DNA from: Streptomyces sp. BHT-5-2
GTDB lineage: Bacteria > Actinomycetota > Actinomycetes > Streptomycetales > Streptomycetaceae
Assembly (NCBI RefSeq): GCF_019774615.1
Contig: NZ_CP081496.1
Location: 3,224,001 to 3,288,000 of the forward strand
DNA length: 64,000 nucleotides
Direction of reading: 5' to 3'
The position numbers and the translations under genes are program-made. A model generated the notes under the pieces. That model was not told where the DNA came from. It searched no databases and was given only the letters and a program-made list of their open reading frames with translations. Numbering within the stretch: position 1 is the stretch's first letter; each line of letters opens with the position of its first letter. This document shows, piece by piece, positions 1 through 7,105 of the stretch.

Positions 1-730
1 GCTGCACTGCAGCGGCCACCCCTTGGCGGTTGCCGCCGCTAGCACCGCTGGTCGACACCTGGTAGAGAAGCCGCAGTCCTGCGTAGACGTTGTAGGAGCT
101 GACAGAGACCCTGTCCAGGCCCTGTCCCGCGACACGGGCGAGGGCGCCGTAGCTCGGATCCGGGGCGATCCGGATCCGGTTCGGCGCTTGGTTCGCTGGG
201 ATACCCAAGGCGTCGGCCAGGTCGAAGTCCCCGAAGAATCCGAGGCCGTAGAGACCGGTGTTGTCTCCCACGGTGTATCCACGAAAGTAAAGGTCATTCG
301 CGGTGAAGTAGAGGTTGAGAGTCCCGTCCCCGATCCCGGTCACGACGACCTGGATGAGGCTGGAGCTGTCCGTCGTCTCGTGGACTCCGTGTCCGATCGA
401 GGGGCCTGAGGCGTCGCGTAGTGCCTGCACCATGCGCTGATAGGGAATGGAGCCGTTCTGCTCGGCCTCGAACCGCCAGGGGATCACGGTTGAGATCGGC
501 CGTCGCCCGCTGGCTGCCGAGTGGGAGGTACTGGCGTCATGCAAGGTCGTTGGCTTCACTGTGGCCGGCTGCGACAGGGCCTGCGGGTGCAGCGCTACCG
601 CCCTTTTCGACTGCCCGTCGACCGGAGCAGGAAGGCGGTCGGCGTAACTGGGGGTGCATGTTGCCCCGACCAACACCGCCGTGCAGATGGCTGCCAGAGT
701 CGCGCGACGCGCTAACGTACGAGCATTCAA
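1..730 (-). CDS. Secreted ribosome-inactivating-protein-like N-glycosidase (3' end outside window)
   Basis: Reads leftward and runs off the window. The start is a TTG at 728-730, with AGGAGA seven bases upstream. The protein opens with a Sec signal peptide (MNARTLARRATLAA, a hydrophobic stretch, cleavage near PSYA). The mature part contains VIPWRFE, then NLYFTANDLYFRGY and SYGALARVAG. These resemble the strand and loop that carry the two adenine-stacking tyrosines of the plant RIP/Shiga-toxin A family. Those enzymes remove one adenine from the sarcin-ricin loop of large rRNA. The catalytic E-A-x-x-R helix would lie beyond base 1, so activity cannot be judged. A secreted RIP in a Streptomyces accessory region suggests a toxin against eukaryotes or competitors. 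Family assignment is by motif recognition only. Confidence 0.7.
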   Translation of the reverse strand, partial: MNARTLARRATLAAICTAVLVGATCTPSYADRLPAPVDGQSKRAVALHPQALSQPATVKPTTLHDASTSHSAASGRRPISTVIPWRFEAEQNGSIPYQRMVQALRDASGPSIGHGVHETTDSSSLIQVVVTGIGDGTLNLYFTANDLYFRGYTVGDNTGLYGLGFFGDFDLADALGIPANQAPNRIRIAPDPSYGALARVAGQGLDRVSVSSYNVYAGLRLLYQVSTSGASGGNRQGVAAAVQ

Positions 731-1298
731 CGAGGTTTCTCCTATCCATGGACACCCGAGCGGTGTCCGGCGTCCACGAAGATCACGGTCACAAACGTCC
801 TGACCCCGCAGAGAACCGCGCCGTAAACGACCAGGTTCTCCGCCGCGGCGGGGGCGTACGCCCACTACTCTCGACCACCGCGCATGCGACCCACTAACAC
901 ACAGCTAACGCATAGCTACTGACGTATCCGAAGGCTTGCCGCGGGCGACGTGAAGGCGACGCCGGCACGATGCTTGCTGCTGGACGAGGGCGATCATTGA
1001 CGAGCTCTGATCCGAACCCAGCCGGCGGCCCGTGTGCGAGGTCATACCGAGATGCTCGCTCCCAGCACCGCACCAGCGCCCGCATTCACGGATACCCGTG
1101 AACAGATGCGGATGCCACGCCCACCCTCCTCGATGCACCCGAGGAGCCAGGCCAAAGAGCACCGTGCGGGTGCTGCCCCAACGTGTGGACGTTGCCTCGA
1201 TGCCGCACATAGCCCCGGTACCGCCCTGCACACAGTTCCGTGACGGGGACCGCCTGACGTGGACGTGGACGTCCCTGCCCGATCAGCCGCAGATCGCC
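731..1298. other. Intergenic, no supported gene
   Basis: About 570 bases between the RIP-like gene, which reads away to the left, and the next rightward gene. Open frames here lack Streptomyces third-position G+C bias or a ribosome site. The promoter of the RIP-like gene should lie in the first part, but I see no clear -35/-10 pair. Confidence 0.5.
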
Positions 1299-1774
1299 AT
1301 GACCACCCCGACCACCCGTCAGGTGCCCGTCCAGCCGGCCCTGTCCTACGTGACCATCCCCGCCCCGGCGCCGGCCCCCGGTACGGCGCCGTACCTCTCG
1401 CCGACACTGCCGCCCACGGCCTACCGGGCCGGTCCGCCGTACTCGGGAGCCTTCTACAGCCCCATCACGGTCAACGTGATCACAACCACGGTCACGTCTA
1501 CGGCGGCGATCACAACGGCGATGACAACGTCTTCGTCCCCACCGGGACGGACGTCGCGCCCGCGGCGCGGCCCCGACTAGGTCGCGTGACGGTAGTGCGC
1601 CTGCTCTTTACGGTGGTTGCGGTCGTCTGCGCAACGCTGGCCATGGCCCACCCGAGCACGACCGTGTTCTGGCAGGTCGTCAGCCAGGTCATCACCGCCG
1701 CCGGTGGCCTGGCCGGCCTGGCGGGCGTGGCGCTGACGATCGATTCTCTCCGGCGGCGGGAGAGCCGGCAGTAG
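1299..1774 (+). pseudogene. Small membrane protein, frameshifted, unknown function
   Basis: The first part (from ATG 1299) reads a proline-rich segment (TTPTTRQVPVQPALSYVTIP) up to SPITVNV. The sense then continues in the +2 frame as DHNHGHVYGGDHNGDDN, followed by two hydrophobic segments (LLFTVVAVVCATLAMA and VVSQVITAAGGLAGLAGVAL) and a basic tail (LRRRESRQ). One extra G near 1475 would join the frames. The two-helix layout with a short cytosolic tail recalls small proteins found near Streptomyces plasmid transfer genes, but I do not recognise a family. It could be a real pseudogene or a sequencing indel. Confidence 0.45.
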
Positions 1775-1789
1775 CACCCTGCGCACCGT

Positions 1790-2060
1790 AGGAGTTGTGG
1801 CCTGGGTCGCGAGCATCACGCGGCCTAGGCTGTCGCCCTCCTCCGCGGCGAACTTGATGCTCAGCCCGTCCAGCAGATACGCGTACTTGGTACGGATCTC
1901 CCCGGACGGACCCTGGCCGCCCTCCCACGCGCTGACCGTGGACGAACTCACGCCGAGTGCGCGAGCGACCTGCGCCTTGGACAGGTGGGCCCGCCCCGCA
2001 GGCTGCGGCGCACCTCGGGGGTCGGGATGTCGACCCGGCAAACGACCGGCGCGCAGCCCC
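1790..2060 (-). pseudogene. XRE-type HTH domain remnant of an element-associated protein
   Basis: The minus strand encodes LSKAQVARALGVSSSTVSAW followed by EGGQGPSGEIRTKYAYLLDG, a clear Cro/C1 helix-turn-helix. The lead-in (DIPTPEVRRSLRGG) is in another frame, so a frameshift near 2000 separates them. Beyond the HTH the frame loses all resemblance to protein. This N-terminal layout is common in large Streptomyces plasmid- and telomere-associated proteins, where an XRE domain precedes a long body. Here only the head is left. A link to that group is inference from the HTH style. Confidence 0.5.
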
Positions 2061-2179
2061 GGGTCGACGAGGCGCGGGACGGCAGCCCGTGCGCAGGGCG
2101 CCGGGCCGCCGAAACACCAAGCATGCATGGCCCCAGCCGCCTGGTGCCTCGGCCGAGCTGACACGCACGCCAGGCGCCG

Positions 2180-2682
2180 TCACATCCCCTCGACGCTGCC
2201 AGCCGCCTCCCCCTGCACAACGGCGAGGAGCGCGCGCAGTTGGTCGGTCGACAGCTCTGCGCGCTTGTCGTGCCGAACGGCGCGGGCGGCGGCGAGGTCG
2301 TCGTCACGGTCCTGGAGCTTGAGTTCCAGGTCGATCACCTGCTGTTCGAGGGTGGTATCCGGGCTTGGAGCTGTTCGGTGTCGTCGGGGCCGCCGATGCC
2401 GGACTCGCGCCAGACCTGCTCTCCCAGGTCGTCGAGGTAGACGTCGGTGGAGAAGTGGTCGCAACCCACGCAGCGGGACCGCATCGGGCAGGCGCCGCCG
2501 GCGGCAGCGATGTTGGACGGCTCGGAGCAGGTGCCGAAAGGGACAACGACCGAGCCGACCGCCTGGCGGGTACGTTCGGCGTCCAGCAAGGTGGTGACCG
2601 CTCCCCAGACACGCGTTCCGTGGCGGTCGAACTGCATGTGGGTGACCTTGTCGACGGCCTCGCGCAGGCGTACTTCCTTCAC
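2180..2682 (-). pseudogene. C-terminal remnant of a Tn554-type phage-like recombinase
   Basis: The upstream part (from 2682) reads a cysteine-rich tail: VPFGTCSEPSNIAAAGGACP, then MRSRCVGCDHF and STDVYLDDL. This matches the zinc-binding C-terminus of the second recombinase in three-gene tyrosine-recombinase elements of Streptomyces. The tail end continues in another frame as LEQQVIDLELKLQDRDDDLA and LSTDQLRALLAVVQGE, stopping at 2180. A frameshift near 2350-2380 separates the two parts, and the catalytic domain is absent. It is a dead fragment, and its kin occur again at 11.7-12.8 kb and 13.4-13.9 kb. Confidence 0.6.
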
Positions 2683-2731
2683 TAACGGTGACGTCGGGTA
2701 TTGGAACTGTCTGAATGCCGGGTGCCCGTGC

Positions 2732-3208
2732 TCACATGTAGTCGAAGTAGCGGTGCCACCACAGCTGCTGCCAGTCGTCCATCTCCGTCGGTCCGTCGTA
2801 TCGCTTCCTCAGCACGTGCCTGGGCATCCAGACGCAGCCGAGTGCCGCTGAGGCGGCTGTGATCCGGCTGCGGTCCTCGTCGTGTATCCCGTCGGCGAGC
2901 TCTGCGGTATCGGCTGCGACGCCTCCAGCAGTCGCGGTGATCAGGGATCCGAAATTGCTGAAGCGGACGACGATGAAGTCACGGCTCTTCGTGGCGACCG
3001 CTGGGATGACCATGTCGCCGTGGAAGCTGGCATCTTGCACTCCGCGATCAACGGAGCATGTGCAGTCGAATGCCTGATCGAGGTAGGCGGCGAGCTGATC
3101 GAAGCGGGATCGGGTGGCGACATGGTCGTAGTCCCGAGGAAACTCCCAATGTTCTGGATCGTCCAGGATTCGAAGCAGAGTCAGTAGGCGCTGGTCATCG
3201 AAGGTCAC
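2732..3208 (-). CDS. Hypothetical protein, 158 residues
   Basis: The start chosen is GTG at 3206-3208, preceded by a GGAGAG ribosome site. The same frame extends further upstream but there encodes the tail of another gene. The protein is acidic and soluble, starts VTFDDQRLLTLLRILDDPEH, has a C-T-C pair in the middle (FDCTCSVD) and ends in an aromatic stretch (WQQLWWHRYFDYM). No signal peptide or membrane segment is visible. Codon use is typical. I do not recognise the family. It sits among remnants of integrative elements and may be cargo. Confidence 0.55.
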   Translation of the reverse strand: MTFDDQRLLTLLRILDDPEHWEFPRDYDHVATRSRFDQLAAYLDQAFDCTCSVDRGVQDASFHGDMVIPAVATKSRDFIVVRFSNFGSLITATAGGVAADTAELADGIHDEDRSRITAASAALGCVWMPRHVLRKRYDGPTEMDDWQQLWWHRYFDYM

Positions 3209-3209
3209 G

Positions 3210-3560
3210 TGCTTCTCTCCGTTGGCCGGGAAGGTTGGGGCGTAGGCTGACTTCGGCTGCGTAGGTTGCCCAGTCGCCGGCAGCGGCTCGTTGCCACTGG
3301 ACGGCGACTTGGATGTGGATGCCGAGCGCGCGAGGATGGCGGCGGGCAGCTCGGTGGCCAGCTGGAAGAGGGCGGTTGTGCGGAGGTTCCCGGTGACTCC
3401 GAGGATCGTATCGCCGGCCACAGCCGTAGTACCTGCACCGAGGTCCTCGACCTGCTCGACGTAGGGCTCGACGCCTGCGCCACGTTGATGACACCGTCGG
3501 TGCTGACGAGGGACCCTGCCTTCGCCAGCATGAGCTGCGCCGCCTTCGCCTGCGCCACCA
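3210..3560 (-). pseudogene. Remnant of the zinc-ribbon pseudo-recombinase tail
   Basis: In two adjoining frames the minus strand reads TTALFQLATELPAAILAR and ALGIHIQVAVQWQRAAAGDW. This is very close to the C-terminus of the large broken gene at 7.1-9.5 kb (TALFTLATEVPAAILARMLG, HIKVAVQWQQASGGDW). Upstream pieces (GSLVSTDGVINVAQ, EQVEDLGAGTTAVAGDT) are unrecognised and shifted in frame. It is a second, more decayed copy of the same recombinase system in opposite orientation. Confidence 0.55.
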
Positions 3561-3593
3561 GCGCGCTCGTCGAACTCTGCGGGCAGGTCTCGG

Positions 3594-3998
3594 CTACACC
3601 TTCGGGAGCGTTATGCCCATTTCGCGCATGGCGTCGGAGGCGGGTCCGCCTTCGGATCGTTCGGTCTTGTACCCCTTGATGCGGGGTTGGAGGGTGCGGG
3701 GGTCGACGGCTTCGGAAGGCGCGGCGGTGGCGTAGAGGCCGTGGGGTTGTTGGTCGCGGTCATGGGGGGGCGAGCCAGAAGACGCGGCGTAGGAAGGTGC
3801 CGGAGGCGCGGGAGGCTTTGGCGGTGGTGCCGAGGGTGGCGTAGCCGACGAGGCGGCCGTCGCGGTGGTTGGGGGTTGGCGGCGTCGGCTGGAGACGCGG
3901 TCGAGGCTTTGACGGACGTAGTCGAGGTGGGTGATGTCCTCGAGCCACACAAGGTCGGTTTCGTGCGTGAGATCCTTGGGGTCGATCAGGGCACTCAC
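3594..3998 (-). CDS. Small protein downstream of a primase remnant, possibly frameshifted
   Basis: Starts at GTG 3996-3998, overlapping the TGA of the primase remnant (GTGA), so the two were co-translated. It begins VSALIDPKDLTHETDLVWLE and ends in GPASDAMREMGITLPKV. The middle is low-complexity Pro/Ala/Ser, while an alternative frame over 3760-3860 reads a more protein-like GYATLGTTAKASRASGTFLR. The present frame may therefore contain compensating indels, or two small genes may overlap. The family is unknown. It is likely a leftover of an integrative element. Confidence 0.4.
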   Translation of the reverse strand: MSALIDPKDLTHETDLVWLEDITHLDYVRQSLDRVSSRRRQPPTTATAASSATPPSAPPPKPPAPPAPSYAASSGSPPHDRDQQPHGLYATAAPSEAVDPRTLQPRIKGYKTERSEGGPASDAMREMGITLPKV

Positions 3999-4195
3999 GC
4001 GTTCTCCTCGGTGATGTCGGCGATGAGTCCGATGCCTGGGTAGTACTTCTTGGAGTTGGAGGTGGCCATCTCCTTGGGTGAGCTCATACCCAGGGTCTCG
4101 CGGACGCGGCCGGCGAAGGCGCGGGAGGAGACGGGGGTGGCTCCTTCGCCTTCGCACCAGCGGGTGTAGGCGAGGTAGAGGTACTTTTGCTCAGC
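3995..4195 (-). pseudogene. C-terminal fragment of an element-encoded primase/replicase
   Basis: About 65 residues read KYLYLAYTRWCEGEGATPVS, then SRAFAGRVRETLG and ending YPGIGLIADITEENA. This is the winged-helix tail typical of P4/D5-type primases on Streptomyces integrative and conjugative elements. There the full protein has a primase-polymerase domain and a helicase domain of several hundred residues. Sequence upstream of about 4195 belongs to a different gene on the other strand, so the body has been deleted. Confidence 0.55.
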
Positions 4196-4339
4196 CCCCT
4201 GGCACCAACGGCCGTCCGGAACTGTCCCCACTGCGACCAGCCCGTCACGATCGTCGCCCTGCTCGCCACCCCGGAAGCCGCCCGCCCCACGATCACCAAC
4301 CGCGTCACCGACATCGCCCCGCTCAGACGCCTCCAGTGA
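4193..4339 (+). pseudogene. C-terminal fragment of a zinc-ribbon protein
   Basis: The plus strand reads LAPTAVRNCPHCDQPVTIVA followed by LLATPEAARPTITNRVTDIA and PLRRLQ, stopping at 4339. The C-x-x-C pair looks like half a zinc ribbon. The frame has no start and abuts the primase fragment at about 4195, marking a deletion or recombination junction. The family is unknown. Confidence 0.4.
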
Positions 4340-4417
4340 GCATCGGCTACCGCCACCGATCACCGGGCCCGCCGACCTGACGGTCGACGGGTCCACAACG
4401 CGGCTTCGTCCACGAGT

Positions 4418-4957
4418 TCAAGCAGACGTCACGACCGGAGGCCGCAAGCCGAGCCACTGCTCGGCATCCCAGGCTTGGAACCGCTCTACCTCGGTAAACC
4501 CCAACTTTGCCGCGAGACGCATCGAACCAACGTTTGCGGTCTGGGTGGCGAGCACCACCGGCTCGCCGGGAAGTACACCGCCGAGCCAATCGAGTGCCGC
4601 CGCGCACGCCTCGGCGGCATACCCGAATCCCCACGCCCGCGGCAGGAACAGATAGCCGAGATCGACCTTCCCCACAGCAGCCGGGCGCAGATGCTCCGTT
4701 GCTCTCCTGAGCAGGATCTGGCCGATCAGCGCCCCATCGAGATCAACGACGAAACTCCCCGGCCAACGCTCGGGCACCTCGGGCATCTCACGCTCAAGCT
4801 CGTCCCGCAACTGGGGGCCGCCGAGATAGGCGTGCACCTCTGGCGACGCCAGCAGCTCGATAAACGCCGCACGGTCCCGGGCCTCAGGCTCTCGGAGCAC
4901 GAGCCGCTCAGTCTCGATCGGGGCAGGCGGCCAGGCGACGGGTCCGAGTTCAGTCAT
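4418..4957 (-). CDS. GNAT-family N-acetyltransferase
   Basis: 179 residues from ATG 4957 (MTELGPVAWPPAPIETERLV). The pattern is that of the RimJ/RimL-like GNAT group. ETERLVLREPEARDRAAFIE is the first strand and helix. VDLGYLFLPRAWGFGYAAEA is motif A, whose G-x-G-Y-A turn binds the acetyl-CoA pyrophosphate. NVGSMRLAAKLGF is motif B. The substrate is not predictable; relatives acetylate ribosomal protein N-termini, antibiotics or small amines. A longer frame exists upstream, but it overlaps the divergent side and has no ribosome site. The gene looks intact. Confidence 0.8.
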   Translation of the reverse strand: MTELGPVAWPPAPIETERLVLREPEARDRAAFIELLASPEVHAYLGGPQLRDELEREMPEVPERWPGSFVVDLDGALIGQILLRRATEHLRPAAVGKVDLGYLFLPRAWGFGYAAEACAAALDWLGGVLPGEPVVLATQTANVGSMRLAAKLGFTEVERFQAWDAEQWLGLRPPVVTSA

Positions 4958-5144
4958 GCCGACCAACCAATCAGCAGGATCGGCAACGATCAAGGATCGC
5001 GGACCTATCAAGCCAACGGGGCCATGCAGACCCGTTGCGGTAGTCAAGGGCCGCTCTCCACTCCCCACCTTCCCCAGGCAGTTCAAAGACCAAGCAAATG
5101 GGGCGAGAAGCAGCCCCGGCCGTTTTCAAAGGTTCCCATCAGTG

Positions 5145-6743
5145 ATGGCCGCCCGCCACGGACGCACCGCCCGCACTCCCGCCAGCGTCCGCGATCCTGC
5201 GGTCCTGGTCGACCCACGCCCGTCCGAACGGCTCGGCGGGAGGCCAACTCCGGGCCGGGAGAAGGCATCCCGGGCCGCACTGGTCGAGCTCGCCCGCGGG
5301 CTGCTTGTGGAGCCAACTGCCCAGCAGCGGTCCCGCCAGGACCGGGCGATGACCCGCGTTCTGGACTGGCTCGGCGAGCTTCCCGGCGAGGACTGGCAGG
5401 ACCGCTGGCTGCTGAGTGGCTCGGATACCCTCGGCAAGCAGTGGGGCCCACCGGGGCTCAGCCCGTCCCAGCGGTGCCGGCTCACCGCCGGGCTCGGCGT
5501 GTTGATCGTGCTCCGCGCGGTCCGGCCGTCCTACGCCTGGCTGTGCGGCAGCCGTCTGCTCGGGGTCTACGACGCCTACCGACGGCACAACCAGGCCGAG
5601 GCGTTCGCTCAGCTGCAGGATCGAGCCGGCGGGCGGGAAGGTTGCGACGAGCACACCGCCGAGGCGCTCAACCTGCTCACACGCATGGTCATCGTGACTG
5701 GCAAAGACCTGCTGGACCTGCAGGTCGAGGACTTCGAAGAGTACGCGGCGGCCCGCCGGGCCTCAGGCCGCACGGTGGCCTCGCTGCCGTTTGCCTACGA
5801 GATCCTGCACGCCGTCGGCGGCCTGAAGGACGCGCCGCCGACCCTTCGGCATGCTCGTGCCCCGGGGCAGCTCACCCCCGCCGAGCTTATCGACCGTTAC
5901 CCGATCGCCCATCGCGAGATCCGCGATGTCCTGGTGCACTACGTTGCCGAGCGGGCTGCGGTCCTCGACTACGGCTCCCGCTACGGCTGGGGCCCGGCAT
6001 GCGAAGAAGCCTTCGGCGCTTATCCGGTGGCCATCGCTCACGAGTGGAATACCCTCCCTCACCTGCAGGATTACGAGGGCGATCCGGAAGCGAGGCCGTT
6101 CACCCGCGAAGAGCTGCAGCGGTTCCTCGACTACGCCGACGACCAGGTCGCACGCGCTGTGAAGTCCAAACGCAAGGGAGCCCTCGCCACCTACCGTGAC
6201 GCCACCATCTTCAAGGTCATCTACGGCTGGGGACTCCGCCGGACCGAGACGCCCAAGCTGGACGTGGTCGACTTCGGACGGAACCCGAAGGCCCGCCAGT
6301 TCGGCCGGTACGGCACGCTCAACGTCCGTTACGGCAAAGCGAAGAAGGGCCAGCCGCCACGGCGTCGGAACGTCCTGTCGGTGATGGACTGGGCCGTCGA
6401 GGCGGTCGCGAACAACGTCGAGAACGTCCGGCCGCGCTTCGGGTTTCCCGACCATCCGGCTCTCTGGATCACCGAACGCGGCGGACGCCTTCAGCCCGGC
6501 TCTATCAACGACCGGTTCGAGGCATACCGTGATGCCCTAAAACTCCCAAAAGATCTAGTTCCGCACTCAATTCGTCATTCATATGCCACACATTTGACCG
6601 AAGACGGTATAGATAGACGATTTATCCAGCAGCAAGTCGGACACGAGTGCGACAGCTCCACGGCCATCTACACGCACGTCAGCGACGACTTCATGAACAC
6701 TGCCTTGAGCAAGGCCCTGGCCCCGGCGTTCGCCGGCGTCTGA
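5145..6743 (+). CDS. Tyrosine recombinase (first gene of a three-gene recombinase module)
   Basis: 532 residues from ATG 5145; GTG 5142 is an alternative, and an upstream in-frame ATG would overlap the divergent acetyltransferase start. The C-terminal half is a complete catalytic domain: Arg in IYGWGLRRTETPKLD (about residue 364), H-x-x-R in PHSIRHSYATHL (about 473), G-H in QQVGHECDSS, and nucleophile Tyr in AIYTHVSDD (about 509). The N-terminal half is helical and atypically long, presumably for arm-site or core binding. The next gene begins 14 bases downstream. Synteny suggests it works with the XRE protein and the zinc-ribbon protein that follow. Confidence 0.85.
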   Translation: MAARHGRTARTPASVRDPAVLVDPRPSERLGGRPTPGREKASRAALVELARGLLVEPTAQQRSRQDRAMTRVLDWLGELPGEDWQDRWLLSGSDTLGKQWGPPGLSPSQRCRLTAGLGVLIVLRAVRPSYAWLCGSRLLGVYDAYRRHNQAEAFAQLQDRAGGREGCDEHTAEALNLLTRMVIVTGKDLLDLQVEDFEEYAAARRASGRTVASLPFAYEILHAVGGLKDAPPTLRHARAPGQLTPAELIDRYPIAHREIRDVLVHYVAERAAVLDYGSRYGWGPACEEAFGAYPVAIAHEWNTLPHLQDYEGDPEARPFTREELQRFLDYADDQVARAVKSKRKGALATYRDATIFKVIYGWGLRRTETPKLDVVDFGRNPKARQFGRYGTLNVRYGKAKKGQPPRRRNVLSVMDWAVEAVANNVENVRPRFGFPDHPALWITERGGRLQPGSINDRFEAYRDALKLPKDLVPHSIRHSYATHLTEDGIDRRFIQQQVGHECDSSTAIYTHVSDDFMNTALSKALAPAFAGV

Positions 6744-6757
6744 CGAGGAAGGACCCG

Positions 6758-7102
6758 ATGATGGCCGCCAAGCTCGACTACCACTGGCACCTGCGCAAGG
6801 TCATGGCGGACCGCGGGATGTTCTCCACCACCGACCTCATCCCGCCGCTGAAGGAACGCGGCATCAGCCTGTCGTCGAGCCAGGTCTACCGGCTCGTCGT
6901 CGAGCGGCCCGAACACCTCAGCCTGAAGATCCTCATGGCCCTGCTCGACATCCTCGACTGCACCATGGACGACCTCATCGAGCCCATCGCCGTGGCCGGC
7001 TCCGCGAAGAAGCCGAAGAAGTCCCGCCGCCGGCGGCGGGACTTCGGTCTCCGAAGGAGTCGGCGACCTGAGGCCCCGGCGGGCCCGCATCAGCGGAGTT
7101 GA
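6758..7102 (+). CDS. XRE-family HTH protein of the recombinase module
   Basis: The start is ATG 6758 or the adjacent ATG 6761, with GAGGAAGG just upstream. The N-terminal 70 residues resemble the YozG/XRE group: MAAKLDYHWHLRKVMADRGM, TTDLIPPLKERGISLSSSQV, then LKILMALLDILDCTMDDLIE. The remaining tail is basic (KKPKKSRRRRRDFGLRRSRR), a plausible DNA or protein contact. It ends three bases before the next GTG start, so translation is coupled. Likely roles are a directionality or architectural factor for the recombinase, or the module's repressor. This is inference from position. Confidence 0.75.
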   Translation: MMAAKLDYHWHLRKVMADRGMFSTTDLIPPLKERGISLSSSQVYRLVVERPEHLSLKILMALLDILDCTMDDLIEPIAVAGSAKKPKKSRRRRRDFGLRRSRRPEAPAGPHQRS

Positions 7103-7105
7103 CCG

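Noticed and set aside
1032..1580. 182-codon frame starting at 1032
   Set aside because: Only the part from ATG 1299 looks coding; upstream codons lack bias and a ribosome site.
4956..5144. Earlier start for the tyrosine recombinase at 4956
   Set aside because: It would overlap the start of the divergent acetyltransferase and has no ribosome site.
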